Part shown: in pieces, positions 16,232-25,530 of the stretch | Layout: every line of letters starts with the position of its first letter | How positions within the stretch are numbered: position 1 is the first letter of the stretch | NCBI RefSeq assembly: GCF_000380505.1 | Contig: NZ_AQYH01000010.1 | Location: forward strand, 310,001 to 374,000 | DNA: 64,000 nucleotides | DNA from: Kaistia granuli DSM 23481 | Lineage (GTDB): Bacteria; Pseudomonadota; Alphaproteobacteria; Rhizobiales; Kaistiaceae | Reading direction: 5' to 3' | Translations under genes and position numbers: made by a program | Notes under the pieces: generated by a model | What the model was told of the DNA's origin: nothing | Seen by the model: only the letters and a program-made list of their open reading frames with translations | Database searches by the model: none

Positions 16232-18106
16232 ATGCTGACGCAACGCGAGAGCGCCGGTCAACAGGACGCCTTGTCGCCTGACGAGGTGCCGGCGTCCAGG
16301 CGGCTCGGATGGCGTCTGCCGAAGCGCCGCTTTCTCGCTGCCAAGATCTGGCCGGGCAACCTGGCGACCTGGCGCCTGGCAAGTCAGCAGGATGCGGTGA
16401 CGGGTCGAACGACCTGGATCAATACGTTTCGCGCCCGCTCGGACAGGGTCATCGCCATCGGCAGGATTCTGCTGGCGTTCGGCAGCTTCTATATCGTGTG
16501 GCTGGATTCAGCCCATCCACCGGATTCGCCCGAACTCGTGTTCGTGCTGCTGCTCGCCTATCTGTCCTATGCGGTCATCGCGGCGGTCCTGGTCTGGCGG
16601 ACCGAGATTTCGCGGGTTCGCGGCACGTTGATCCGCCAGGTGATTGATGTCGCCTCTTTTGCCGTTTTCATGTTCCTGACCGACGGCGCGTCGAGCCCCT
16701 TCTTCATGTTCATGCCGTTCACCCTGCTGGCGGCAACCCTGCATTGGCGCTGGAAAGGCGCCTTCTGGACGGCGATTGTCTCCGTCGGCGTGCTCCTGTT
16801 CCTGGTCGCTACGGATACCGGCATGCCGGTCGATCCCGATGTCGGCGCGACGACCGACGTATCGCGCATCCTGTTCATGGTCGTCTCGGGGATTCTGCTG
16901 GTCTGGCTCGGCGCGCATCAGGAGGAGGTGCGGACGGAACTGCTGCGCCTTGTCGAGAAGACGCCGGCGGTTCCGGTAGGTCGCGAATGGCCGGCCAAGG
17001 TGGCGCTCGACTATGCTGCCCATGTCATGCGGGTGCCGCGCGCGCTCCTGATCTGGAGCGATGCCGACGAGCCTTGGACCTATCTGGCAGTCTGGGACCA
17101 GGGCGTCTCGGAAATCCGGCAATTGCCACCGCAGCGCTACATGCCGCTGACTGCCGAGCGCCTGCAACATGCGAGTCTTCTGATTTCCGACGCGACGGCG
17201 TCCCGCCTGCTGATTCACAGGGGGGAGGGACGATTCAGCCAGGCGGGCGGGGAAGGGCCGCTGATATCGCCGGCGCTGATCGCGGACTTCCAGATCGAAT
17301 CGGCCGTGTCCGTGTCCTTCACCGTCGGCGACCTCGAAGCCCGGCTGTTTCTGCTCGATCCGCGGACATTGACGCTCGATGACGTCGCCATTGCGGAGAT
17401 CATTGCCGATCGGCTGAAATCGCTGTTCTACCAGGCAACGCTGGTTCGCAAGCTGAGCGATGCCGCCGCCGTCGAGGAGCGGATCCGGATCGGCCGCGAC
17501 CTGCATGACGGCGTGCTCCAGTCTCTGGCCGGCACGGCGTTGCAGCTTCAGGCGCTGCGATCGCTCGATGCAAACGACGCGATCCAACTCCTCGACGAGC
17601 GTCTGGCGGCCATCCAGGCCATGCTCACCGAGGAGCAGCGCGATCTGCGGATCTTTATTCGGGCGCTCGAGCCGGGGGACGCGCTCGGCAATGGCAACGA
17701 CTTCCAGATCAAGGCGCAGTTCGATGCCCTGGTAGAGCGGCTGCGGCAGCAATGGTCCATCGACTTTCGTTTCGATCTGGATCCCCCCGATCCTCGCCTG
17801 CCGGCGACGGCCATTTATGAGCTGTCCCGCATGATCTCGGAAGCGACCGCCAATGCCGCGCGCCATGGCGCGGCGCGGTCGGTTCGCGCCCGCCTGCGGC
17901 TCGATGCGGGCACGGTCGTGCTGACGGTCGACGACGACGGAACCGGCTTTGGCTTTGGCCGCCGGCTCGAACATGCCGAATTGGAAAGCAGCAATGCCGG
18001 CCCGCGCAGCCTGCGGGAACGCGCCGCGGCGCGCGGTGGAACTCTGACGATCGATCAGGTGGCGCAATGGACACGAATCATCATCCAGTTTCCGACGCAG
18101 CTGTGA
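16232..18106 (+). CDS. NarL-family membrane sensor histidine kinase (HisKA_3)
   Basis: About 624 residues from the chosen ATG. Five or six hydrophobic segments between residues 73 and 228 form a membrane sensor domain, followed by a GAF-like region (about 250-400), the dimerisation/phosphoacceptor helix with RIGRDLHDGVLQSL (His425) and a HATPase_c domain with EATANAARHG and DDDGTGFGFG. It will phosphorylate the response regulator encoded next, whose start overlaps this gene by 40 bases. The start is uncertain: the frame is open to an ATG at 16115, but that extension is Arg/Ala-rich and looks non-coding. The signal sensed is unknown; the neighbouring polysaccharide genes are possible targets. 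Confidence 0.85.
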   Translation: MLTQRESAGQQDALSPDEVPASRRLGWRLPKRRFLAAKIWPGNLATWRLASQQDAVTGRTTWINTFRARSDRVIAIGRILLAFGSFYIVWLDSAHPPDSPELVFVLLLAYLSYAVIAAVLVWRTEISRVRGTLIRQVIDVASFAVFMFLTDGASSPFFMFMPFTLLAATLHWRWKGAFWTAIVSVGVLLFLVATDTGMPVDPDVGATTDVSRILFMVVSGILLVWLGAHQEEVRTELLRLVEKTPAVPVGREWPAKVALDYAAHVMRVPRALLIWSDADEPWTYLAVWDQGVSEIRQLPPQRYMPLTAERLQHASLLISDATASRLLIHRGEGRFSQAGGEGPLISPALIADFQIESAVSVSFTVGDLEARLFLLDPRTLTLDDVAIAEIIADRLKSLFYQATLVRKLSDAAAVEERIRIGRDLHDGVLQSLAGTALQLQALRSLDANDAIQLLDERLAAIQAMLTEEQRDLRIFIRALEPGDALGNGNDFQIKAQFDALVERLRQQWSIDFRFDLDPPDPRLPATAIYELSRMISEATANAARHGAARSVRARLRLDAGTVVLTVDDDGTGFGFGRRLEHAELESSNAGPRSLRERAAARGGTLTIDQVAQWTRIIIQFPTQL

Positions 18107-18756
18107 GCCTGCGCATCGTCATCGTCGACGATCATCTGATTGTTCTCGACGGGCTGCAGCGCATGATCGAGACCGAGCCGGGCTGGCACGTCGTCGCGAC
18201 ATGCCGGCGCGCCGCGCAGGCGATCGAGATTGTCGCGCAGGAGCCGGTCGACCTGGTCGTGCTCGACCTGCGGATGCCCGAGATGGGCGGCCTCGAACTC
18301 ATTCAGCGCCTTCGCCGGGATCGGCCGGAGCTGGCGCTGGTCGTCCTGACTGCGGACATCAGCGACGAAGACCTGGCCGAGACGTCGCGCTACCGGGTCA
18401 ATGGCGTGGTTCTCAAGGAGCAGGCGCCGATCGTGCTGTTGGATTGCATCCGGACGGTGATCGCGGGTGGCACCTATTTCATCGACCAGAACCTCAACGC
18501 GGCGATGGATCGGCTCCGCAAGCGCGACGTCGAACGCGACTGGGTGCTGCAGGCGCTGACGCCGCGCGAGATCGAAGTCTCGCGCCTCGCCGCTTCCGGA
18601 TTGCGTAGCCGGGAAATCGGCTCCCAGCTCGGGATTTCGCCCGGCACCGTCAAGCTGCACTTGCACAGCATCTACAGCAAGCTCGACATCACCAGCCGCG
18701 TCGAGTTGGCCAACCTCTCCCGGAGATTGCAGCTCGAGCTGCTGCAGTCGGACTGA
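18067..18756 (+). CDS. NarL/FixJ-type response regulator
   Basis: 229 residues. Receiver domain residues 15-130 with acidic pair Asp21-Asp22, phosphoacceptor Asp67 in VVLDLRMPEMGG and the conserved Lys in VVLKEQ. The C-terminal LuxR-type helix-turn-helix (about 165-225) has LTPREIEVSRLAASGLRSRE and GISPGTVKLHLHSIYSKL. The 40-base overlap with the kinase gene makes this a dedicated pair. DNA targets are not evident in the window. Confidence 0.93.
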   Translation: MDTNHHPVSDAAVSLRIVIVDDHLIVLDGLQRMIETEPGWHVVATCRRAAQAIEIVAQEPVDLVVLDLRMPEMGGLELIQRLRRDRPELALVVLTADISDEDLAETSRYRVNGVVLKEQAPIVLLDCIRTVIAGGTYFIDQNLNAAMDRLRKRDVERDWVLQALTPREIEVSRLAASGLRSREIGSQLGISPGTVKLHLHSIYSKLDITSRVELANLSRRLQLELLQSD

Positions 18757-18780
18757 AGGAAGTCGCCTGCGGACGAGGCA

Positions 18781-18802
18781 CCCCGCGCCTGGCGGCGCGG
18801 GG
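18781..18802 (+). terminator. GC-rich hairpin after the two-component pair
   Basis: CCCCGCGCC / GGCGCGGGG with a four-base loop, between the convergent response regulator and acetyltransferase genes. There is no T run, so it may be a weak or factor-assisted terminator. Confidence 0.4.
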
Positions 18803-18813
18803 GCAGTTTGTGG

Positions 18814-19272
18814 TCAGACCTCGCGGCGTCGATGCATCCGGATGACTTCGAGCGGCAGGCCGCCGTCATCATTCGGCCGCCGGCTTGTTTCGCGGAAGCC
18901 GAGACGGGCATAGAAGGCGGGCGCCATCGGGTTGGCGGCATAGACGTCGAGCTCCAGCTCGCCTTTCCGCCGCAGCGCGTGCTCGACCAGAGCTCTGCCG
19001 ATGCCGCGCCCCTGCATGGCCGGATCGATGAAAAGCCCGCCGATGAAATGATCGAGCAGGCCGATGAAACCGGCCGGGCGACCGTCGCAGCAGGCGACCC
19101 AGTTTTCTGCCTGCGGCAGGTAGATGTCGCGCACGAGTGCCGACTGGGTCGTCAGTTCCGCGTCGCTGAAGAAGGGGTGGCCGATACGGGAAGCGGCTAG
19201 CCAGATATCGACAAGGGCGTCGGCGTCGCCGCCGTCATAGGCGCGGATCTCGCAGCCAGGGGATCGAGACAT
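18814..19272 (-). CDS. GNAT-family N-acetyltransferase
   Basis: 152 residues from the chosen ATG at 19270-19272. The GNAT fold is seen from IRAYDGGDADALVDIW through the acetyl-CoA-binding motif A, GLFIDPAMQGRGIGRALVEHA (Q-x-x-G-x-G/A pattern), to NPMAPAFYARLGF in motif B. The substrate cannot be read from sequence. The frame is open for 16 more residues upstream, but the chosen ATG starts just before the domain. Single gene, convergent with the response regulator. Confidence 0.85.
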   Translation of the reverse strand: MSRSPGCEIRAYDGGDADALVDIWLAASRIGHPFFSDAELTTQSALVRDIYLPQAENWVACCDGRPAGFIGLLDHFIGGLFIDPAMQGRGIGRALVEHALRRKGELELDVYAANPMAPAFYARLGFRETSRRPNDDGGLPLEVIRMHRRREV

Positions 19273-19567
19273 GAGGATCGTTCCGAAAACTTGGGTTGGT
19301 TCAAGCGCAAGCGCCATCAATCAGCCGCGGGGGCTGTGTTCTGCCGAAGCAGACGCTCTAGTGATGCGGGTCGCTGCGCATTGAACTCCAAGTTGGACGG
19401 TGCTCGATTATCAGAAAGCAGCGACGATTCCAACCGTGGTGGCGTGGGAGGGCGCGCGGGGCGGCTTGGCAGCTCTGGCCGGTCGGCAGCCGCAAATCGG
19501 TTCTGCTGCGGAACCAATTCGGTTTCCAGTGGTTGACCCTTGCAAGTTCAACATGAAGGATTTCACG

Positions 19568-19759
19568 ATGAGCAGCACGACTGACAAGATCAAGGGCGTC
19601 GCCAACGAGGCAGTTGGCAATGTGAAGCAGGGTATCGGCAAGGCGACAGACAATGATCGTCTTCGCGCCGAGGGCAAGGCCCAGGAAATCAAGGGCGAAG
19701 CTCAGCAGGCCGTCGGTAAGGCGAAGGATGCCGTGAAGAATATCGTCGACAAGGCCTGA
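19568..19759 (+). CDS. CsbD family stress-response protein
   Basis: 63-residue, Lys/Ala/Glu-rich helical protein with the CsbD pattern: [37 protein letters not shown] and GKAKDAV. CsbD proteins are abundant under general stress in many bacteria; their molecular role is not settled. The start ATG at 19568 has AAGGA at proper distance; the open frame extends upstream without protein-like sequence. Followed by a strong terminator, so it is monocistronic. Confidence 0.92.
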   Translation: MSSTTDKIKGVANEAVGNVKQGIGKATDNDRLRAEGKAQEIKGEAQQAVGKAKDAVKNIVDKA

Positions 19760-19792
19760 CGCCTTTTCGTCAATCATCCTTGAAGATGTGCG

Positions 19793-19820
19793 AAACCCCG
19801 GTCGGAAACGACCGGGGTTT
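19793..19820. terminator. Bidirectional terminator between csbD-like and diaminopropionate ammonia-lyase genes
   Basis: Perfect 12-base stem AAACCCCGGTCG / CGACCGGGGTTT with loop GAAA. A-rich on one side and T-rich on the other, so it can serve both convergent genes. Confidence 0.8.
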
Positions 19821-19877
19821 CGTGTGTCTGGATAGCGCTGTCGGATGGCGCCGAGGCGCCATGGGCGGCAAGCCGGG

Positions 19878-21083
19878 CTAGGCAGGGACGGCGTTGGCCT
19901 CGGCAACGGCCTCGGGCGACAGGCCCACCAGCTTCTCGTAGAGCTCCGGATCGGTGGCTCCCTCGGTATTGATGAGGAAGATCCGCGCGTCGGGACCCAG
20001 CCCGATCTGGGCGCGCAGTGCGGGATCGGCCGCCACCTTGACCAATCCGGCAAGCCCGGCACCGCCGCTCTCGCCCGCGACGATCGCCGGATCGTTGCCG
20101 GCCGGACGCGCGAGGCGGTTCATCACTGCGACGGCCTCCTCCTCGTCCACGGTCATGAAGGCGTCCGCCAGTCGCGACAGGATGCGCCAGGCGACCATGG
20201 ACGGCTCGTAGCATTCGAGCATCGCCATCACCGTCGCCTCGCCATGGTCCACCTTGACCGCATGGCCGGCGCGGGCGCTTTCGAACAGACAGGCGGCGCG
20301 CGCCGGGTCGACGACGACAAAGAACGGCCGGCTTTCGCCGAAGACGATGGAGAAATAGCCCGACACCGCCGCTGCGACGCCGCCGACGCCGGCCTGCACG
20401 AAGACATGGGTCGGTGGTTCGGGCAGAGCCTTCAGGGCCTCGCGCAGCAGCGCGGTATAGCCCTGCATGACCAGCCCCGGAATGCGCTCATAGCCGGGCC
20501 AGGACGTATCGGACACCACGGTCCAGCCCTTTTCGGCGGCCATGCGCGACGCCTCGGCTACGGAGTCGTCGTAATTGCCGTCGACCCGGATCATCTCGGC
20601 GCCGTAGCGCGCGATGGCGGCGATGCGCTCGTCGCTGACGCCGGAGTGGACGAATATCGCGGCCCGGGCGCCGACCAGCTGGGCGCCCTGCGCGACCGAG
20701 CGGCCATGGTTGCCGTCTGTGGCGCAGGCGACCGTCATGCCGGCGGCGACCGCCCGCACTTCCGGACTATGGAGTTCGGCGACGTCGACCGTCCGCCCGG
20801 CCTGGCGCGAGGCTTCCTCCAATACGAGGCGGATCACGGCATAGGAGCCGCCGAGTGCCTTGAAGCTGCCGAGCCCGAGCCGCAGTCCTTCGTCCTTGAT
20901 ATGGACGGCGCCGACGCCGAGCTCGCGAGCGAGCTGCGGCAGGGCGACCAGCGGTGTCGGCCGGTGGTTGTCGCGGAAGGACAGATAGCGCTCGACTTCC
21001 TGTGCGGCAGCGACGCCCAGCGTCTCGGCGTCGACGGGATCGAGCGGCTTTCGATGGTCGGGATGCGCGTTCAGAATGAGCAA
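19878..21083 (-). CDS. dpaL: Diaminopropionate ammonia-lyase (DpaL/YgeX family)
   Basis: 401-residue fold-type-II PLP enzyme that splits 2,3-diaminopropionate into pyruvate and two ammonia. Lys75 in GLGSFKALGG matches the Schiff-base lysine (Lys77 of the E. coli enzyme); CATDGNHGRSVA is the phosphate/asparagine loop and QAGVGGVAAA the glycine loop. Length equals the family norm. The start codon is TTG at 21081-21083, with GGGAG eight bases before. It runs divergently from the LIV permease operon across an 820-base gap. In E. coli the ygeX gene sits with an M20 gene and Mo-hydroxylase genes in a purine degradation cluster; an M20 and a Mo-hydroxylase gene also lie further right in this window, but a link is inference. 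Confidence 0.88.
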   Translation of the reverse strand: MLILNAHPDHRKPLDPVDAETLGVAAAQEVERYLSFRDNHRPTPLVALPQLARELGVGAVHIKDEGLRLGLGSFKALGGSYAVIRLVLEEASRQAGRTVDVAELHSPEVRAVAAGMTVACATDGNHGRSVAQGAQLVGARAAIFVHSGVSDERIAAIARYGAEMIRVDGNYDDSVAEASRMAAEKGWTVVSDTSWPGYERIPGLVMQGYTALLREALKALPEPPTHVFVQAGVGGVAAAVSGYFSIVFGESRPFFVVVDPARAACLFESARAGHAVKVDHGEATVMAMLECYEPSMVAWRILSRLADAFMTVDEEEAVAVMNRLARPAGNDPAIVAGESGGAGLAGLVKVAADPALRAQIGLGPDARIFLINTEGATDPELYEKLVGLSPEAVAEANAVPA

Positions 21084-21538
21084 GCTGGTTTACTCCCGAA
21101 GCTGAGGCAATGACGAGTTCTCGACTGTCATGTAGAGAATATCGCATCGGCCCCGAGATATTTCCGCGATTTCAGGGTGTCAGATGCAATTCTGTTTCAT
21201 CAAATGCCGGAATGATGAAAGTATCCACCGTAGGCGGGTCCTGGGGGATTGCCACGAATTTTGTGGGTCGCCGGTTCGCGAGGTCCCGGGACGGGCATCG
21301 AGGACAAGACCTTGGCGAGGTCTTTTGGCAGGGGGATTGAATGGCGCGGGGCGGCCAAAACCTTGGCGCGACAAGGTCAAATCACCAACGAAAGTCCGAT
21401 CCGACTCCTGAGGCCGTTCGGACCGGCGCTGCTCCGAGGGCGGAGTGGCGACGCTCGACGACTGCCCGTTTTTGAGCCGCCGGCTGGCTGAAATATCGGC
21501 TTGCCGACAGGTGGAAGTCGGTGGCACCTTAGAGATGG

Positions 21539-21563
21539 TCTCATTGTCATGCTAACAATGAGA
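21539..21563. promoter_or_regulatory. Perfect inverted repeat, candidate operator
   Basis: TCTCATTGT, seven bases, ACAATGAGA. A perfect 9-base dyad in an AT-rich patch about 340 bases before the LivH start and directly left of the shared motif copy. Could bind one of the island regulators (GntR or Lrp type) or form an RNA hairpin. Confidence 0.4.
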
Positions 21564-21580
21564 TGATAGAAAGATTCATC
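21562..21580. promoter_or_regulatory. Shared island motif, copy 1
   Basis: GATGATAGAAAGATTCATC: the core ATAGAAAGA (21566-21574) is the reverse complement of TCTTTCTAT, flanked by GATGA/TCATC arms. The same core occurs upstream of the F420, pnt and Mo-hydroxylase units. Confidence 0.4.
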
Positions 21581-21904
21581 AGTCTTCTATGGTGACGAGC
21601 GTCGCCGGGAGGCCGGAAGTCGTCGCCCTGGAGCGGGGGGAGAAACTGCTTCGGGCGTCGTCCGAGTGATCTGCTGACAGCGGTGGAGGGCGATGGTGAA
21701 TGACTGACTCATTGTAGGGCGAAGGCTGCGCGTGCGCCAAGCCGGCTTGCGAGCATGTTCGTGTGATGGATGGCGGCCTCCGTGTTTTCCGCGGGAGTCG
21801 GCTCGTATCCCGCGCGTGCCGCCGATCTGCCTTGGCGTCGTCGAAGCCCGCAATCCGCATGCCAGGAAGTCGTTGTCTGTCTGCCATTAGGGTGAGGAAC
21901 AGTC

Positions 21905-22777
21905 TTGGATCAGCTATCTCAGCACATAGTCAATGCGCTAATCATGGGTGGAACCTATGCTTTGCTCGGCATTGGCTTGACCCTGATATTCGGGATCATG
22001 CGTATCGTTAACTTTACGCATGGAGAGCTATATGCGCTCGGCGCATATATGATGTACTTCTTCGCGACCATCCTGGGGCTGAATTTCTTCGTCTCCATTG
22101 CGTTCGCCATCGTCGCCGGCATGGCGGTGGGATCGGTGATCGAATTCACGCTGCTCCGACCCAAGCGAGGGGCCGACATCGATACAACGATGTTGCTGAT
22201 GATCGGTGCCTGGATCGTGCTCCAGAATGTCGAGCATCTGACCTGGGGCGGCATCGCCAAGTCGATCCCGTCGCCCTTGCCAGAACAGCCGCTGGTGATC
22301 GGGCCGGTCTCGATCTCCTGGCTTCGGGTCATGGTCCTCGGCGTGTCGTTGTTCCTGATCGCCGCGACCTATGTGCTGATCAATCGTACCAAGCTCGGCA
22401 AGGCGATGCGGGCGACATTCCAGGACGGCGGCACCGCCGCCCTGATGGGCGTCAACGTCAACGCCATCTACACGACGACCTTCGCGCTCGGCTCCGGCCT
22501 CGGCGCCGCCGCCGGAGCGCTGCTCGGCCCGGTCTTCGTGGTGACGCCGACCATGGGCGATCTCGCCTCGCTCAAGGCCTTCGCCATCGTCATCCTTGGC
22601 GGCCTCGGCAACATCACTGGCGCTGCGATCGGCGGCTTCATGCTCGCCTTCGCCGAGGAGATCGGTGCCGGCTACATCTCGTCCGGCTATCGCGACGCCA
22701 TGGGCTTCCTGATCATCATCGTCGTCCTCCTCTTCAAGCCCACGGGCCTGTTCGCACGTTCGGAGCGCATCGGATGA
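21905..22777 (+). CDS. livH: LivH-type ABC transporter permease (island transporter)
   Basis: 290-residue membrane subunit of a branched-chain amino acid type importer. The signature IFGIMRIVNFTHGELYALGAY lies near residues 28-48; about eight hydrophobic segments; ATFQDGGTAALMGVN in the ATPase-contact loop. The start codon is TTG at 21905 with GAGGA five bases before. First gene of livHMGF; no binding-protein gene is in this operon, and the solitary binding protein at the far end of the island (46776-47927) is the likely partner. Cargo unknown; probably the island's substrate. Confidence 0.9.
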   Translation: MDQLSQHIVNALIMGGTYALLGIGLTLIFGIMRIVNFTHGELYALGAYMMYFFATILGLNFFVSIAFAIVAGMAVGSVIEFTLLRPKRGADIDTTMLLMIGAWIVLQNVEHLTWGGIAKSIPSPLPEQPLVIGPVSISWLRVMVLGVSLFLIAATYVLINRTKLGKAMRATFQDGGTAALMGVNVNAIYTTTFALGSGLGAAAGALLGPVFVVTPTMGDLASLKAFAIVILGGLGNITGAAIGGFMLAFAEEIGAGYISSGYRDAMGFLIIIVVLLFKPTGLFARSERIG

Positions 22778-23817
22778 AACGCTTTCTTCCCTATCTCGCC
22801 GTTGCGTTCTTCGCCTCGGTGCCGCTGTGGCTGCAGGACCAGTATTTCCTGCACACGCTGGTGGTCACCGGCATCTTCATCATCGCCGCCATGAGCCTGA
22901 ACCTGCTGCTCGGCTATACCGGCCAGCTCAGCCTCGGCCATGTCGCCTTCTTCGGCATCGGCGCCTATGTCAGCGCGCTGACGTCGCTCGGCTTCAGCCT
23001 GTCGATCTTCGGCGTCCAGATCACGCATGAACCCTGGCCCGCCGTGGTCGGCGTGATCCTCGGCACGATCATCGCCGGTCTCTGCGGCTATCTGATCGGC
23101 AAGCTCGCCTTCCGGGTGCGTGGCGCCTATTTCGTCATCGTCACCATCAGCTTCGCCGAGGTCGTGCGCCTCGTCTCGCTGAACTGGGTCGAGCTGACCA
23201 ACGGGCCGCTGGCATTGCCGGGCATTCCGCCGTTGACGCTTGGCTTCGAGTGGACCGGCTTCGCGACGCTGTGGGGCAAGGGCCAGAACTACTACGTCGT
23301 CCTCGCCACCATCGTGCTCGCCTATGTGCTGATCAAGCGCATCGTCAACTCGCCCTACGGCCGGGCCATGATCGCGCTTCGCGAGAACGAGACCCTGGCG
23401 ACGTCGGTCGGCGTCAGCGTGACGAAATACCTGGTTCTCGCCGCGGTGATTTCCGGCGCGATGGCAGGTACGGCGGGCGGGCTCTACGCCCACTACATCC
23501 AGATCATCGATCCGATGGTCTTCATGTTCCTGAACACGGTGACGATGGTGATCATGGTGATCACCGGCGGCAAGGGCACGCTGGCCGGGCCGCTGGTCGG
23601 CGGGCTGATCTTCGGCATCGCGCCGGTGATCCTGCGCGACTATGTCGGCCCCGAGGTGCAGTGGATCCTCTATGGCCTGCTGATGATCCTGATCGTCTTC
23701 GTCCTGCCCGAGGGCATCGTCCCGGCGGTCGAACGCTGGTTCACCCGCAAGACCGGCAACTCGGCCGCCAAGCGGTCGGCCCTGGTCCTCGAGTCCAGCA
23801 AGGGAGCACGCTCATGA
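22774..23817 (+). CDS. livM: LivM-type ABC transporter permease (island transporter)
   Basis: 347 residues, about nine or ten hydrophobic segments, with the LivM stretch GYTGQLSLGHVAFFGIGAY near residues 47-65 and the loop IALRENETLATSVGV. Start ATG overlaps the LivH stop (ATGA) and its own stop overlaps the LivG start (ATGA), showing translational coupling through the operon. Confidence 0.92.
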   Translation: MKRFLPYLAVAFFASVPLWLQDQYFLHTLVVTGIFIIAAMSLNLLLGYTGQLSLGHVAFFGIGAYVSALTSLGFSLSIFGVQITHEPWPAVVGVILGTIIAGLCGYLIGKLAFRVRGAYFVIVTISFAEVVRLVSLNWVELTNGPLALPGIPPLTLGFEWTGFATLWGKGQNYYVVLATIVLAYVLIKRIVNSPYGRAMIALRENETLATSVGVSVTKYLVLAAVISGAMAGTAGGLYAHYIQIIDPMVFMFLNTVTMVIMVITGGKGTLAGPLVGGLIFGIAPVILRDYVGPEVQWILYGLLMILIVFVLPEGIVPAVERWFTRKTGNSAAKRSALVLESSKGARS

Positions 23818-24608
23818 GCAGCGCAGCGGTTGCGGCGAAGCCGATCCTCGCCGTCGAGCACGTCGCGGTTCATTTCGGCGGGCTGATCGCCATCTCGGAC
23901 ATGAACTTCGACGTCCGCGAGGGCGAACTGGTCAGCCTGATCGGCCCGAACGGCGCCGGCAAGACCACCGCCTTCAACGTCATCACCGGCTTCCTGAAGC
24001 CGACCAAGGGGAGGGTGACGTTCCGCGGCGAGTCGTTGAACGGCTTGAAGCCGCATGAGGTGACGTCGCTCGGACTGGTCCGTACGTTCCAGCGCACCAG
24101 CGTGTTCGAGAAGATCTCGGTCTTCGAGAACGTGCTGATCGGCCTACACCGGCGCACCAAGGCCAGCCTGCTTGGCACCATTCTCGCGCTTCCAAGCGAG
24201 CGCCGGGCCGAGGCCGCCTTGCGGGAGGAGGTCTGGGAGATCCTTCGTCTCGTCGGCATCGATCACCAGGCCGACGAGATGGGCGGCAGCCTGCCTTATG
24301 GCGACCAGCGTCTGCTCGGTGTCGCACTGGCACTCGCCGCCAATCCGTCGGCGCTGCTTCTGGACGAGCCGGTTTCGGGCATGAACGCGTCGGAAACCGG
24401 TCGTTTCATCGACCTGCTCAACAAGCTCCGCGCCAATGGCAAGACCATCCTGCTGGTCGAGCACGACATGCCCATGGTGATGGGCATCTCCGACCGCATC
24501 GTCGTTCTCAACTACGGCCGCATCATCGCCAACGGCACGCCGTCGCAGATCCAGAACGATCCGGACGTCATCCAAGCCTATCTGGGGCAGGGAGTGAAAC
24601 ATGCTTGA
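23814..24608 (+). CDS. livG: LivG-type ABC transporter ATP-binding protein (island transporter)
   Basis: 264-residue ATPase. Walker A GPNGAGKT (about residues 44-51), signature-region LPYGDQRLLGVALAL, Walker B LLLDEPVSGM and H-loop LVEHDM are intact. The start ATG at 23814 overlaps the LivM stop; a longer frame upstream is a shadow of livM. Works with LivF as the nucleotide-binding pair. Confidence 0.92.
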   Translation: MSSAAVAAKPILAVEHVAVHFGGLIAISDMNFDVREGELVSLIGPNGAGKTTAFNVITGFLKPTKGRVTFRGESLNGLKPHEVTSLGLVRTFQRTSVFEKISVFENVLIGLHRRTKASLLGTILALPSERRAEAALREEVWEILRLVGIDHQADEMGGSLPYGDQRLLGVALALAANPSALLLDEPVSGMNASETGRFIDLLNKLRANGKTILLVEHDMPMVMGISDRIVVLNYGRIIANGTPSQIQNDPDVIQAYLGQGVKHA

Positions 24609-25320
24609 GATCTCGAACCTGGTCTGCCGCTACGGCAAGGTCACCGCGCTCAAGGGCATCTCGCTGACCGTCCCGGCAGGCCAACTGGTCGTGCTGGTCG
24701 GCGCCAACGGAGCCGGCAAGAGCACGACGCTGCGGGCGATCTCCGGCCTCGTGCCGGCGGCGTCCGGCAAGATCGTCTTCAACGGCCAGGACATTACCGG
24801 TATGTCGGCCGGAAAGATCCTGTCGCTCGGCATCGCCCATTGTCCGGAAGGGCGGCGGGTGTTCAGCCAGATGTCGGTTCTCGAAAATCTCGAGATGGGC
24901 TGCTACCTGCGCACCGACAGCAAGGGCATCACCAGCGATCTCGACAAGATCTTCGGGCTGTTCCCGCGCCTTGCCGAGCGTCGCAAGCAGGTCGCCGGCA
25001 CGCTGTCGGGCGGCGAGCAGCAGATGCTCGCCATCGGTCGTGCGATGATGTCGCGACCCAAGCTGATCATGTTCGACGAGCCGTCGCTGGGCCTCGCGCC
25101 CAATATCGTCGAGCAGACTTTCGGCATTATCCGGGGCATCCGGGAATCCGGCACCACCGTGCTGATGGTCGAGCAGAACGCCTATGCCGCGCTCGACATG
25201 TGCAACTACGCCTATCTGCTCGAGGCGGGCACGATGGCGCTGGCGGGGCCGGGCGACAAGCTGATCAACGATCCGCATGTCCGCGAGGCCTATCTCGGCG
25301 CGGGCCTCGCCCACGCCTGA
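24601..25320 (+). CDS. livF: LivF-type ABC transporter ATP-binding protein (island transporter)
   Basis: 239-residue ATPase with Walker A GANGAGKS (about residues 34-41), signature LSGGEQQMLAIGRAMM, Walker B LIMFDEPSLGLAP and the VEQNAY switch typical of LivF. Overlaps livG by eight bases and ends the transporter operon; hairpins follow. Confidence 0.92.
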   Translation: MLEISNLVCRYGKVTALKGISLTVPAGQLVVLVGANGAGKSTTLRAISGLVPAASGKIVFNGQDITGMSAGKILSLGIAHCPEGRRVFSQMSVLENLEMGCYLRTDSKGITSDLDKIFGLFPRLAERRKQVAGTLSGGEQQMLAIGRAMMSRPKLIMFDEPSLGLAPNIVEQTFGIIRGIRESGTTVLMVEQNAYAALDMCNYAYLLEAGTMALAGPGDKLINDPHVREAYLGAGLAHA

Positions 25321-25342
25321 GCCTGTAATTCGGTTCGTGAGC

Positions 25343-25410
25343 GGCGATGCGTGCATCGCCCGCGCATGATGACGACCGGCCGTGACGGATGGTGTCGCGC
25401 CGGTCGTTTT
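25343..25410 (+). terminator. Two hairpins after livF, the second terminator-like
   Basis: GGCGATGC / GCATCGCC with a two-base loop (25343-25360), then ACGACCGGC (25372-25380) pairing with GCCGGTCGT (25399-25407) followed by TTT. The second has an 18-base loop, so it is only moderately convincing. Confidence 0.5.
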
Positions 25411-25530
25411 CGTTTGGGCGGCCCGATCCGCCTGCAGCGTGGCCATCTGCCCCCGCAAGCGCTCGTTCCGAAGGGGCTGGTTCGGGAGCTCTTTCCGCTC
25501 CGATCCGCGCCTTCAAAACCAGCTTGTCTT

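Larger units (their letters stand above)
21084..21904. other. 820-base divergent non-coding region upstream of the F420 island
   Basis: No convincing gene on either strand. It holds a terminator-like hairpin at 21306-21326 (AAGACCT / AGGTCTT followed by TT), a perfect 9-base inverted repeat at 21539-21563, and an adjacent copy of the TCTTNCTAT motif at 21566-21574. Room for regulation, a long leader, or a small RNA. Confidence 0.5.
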
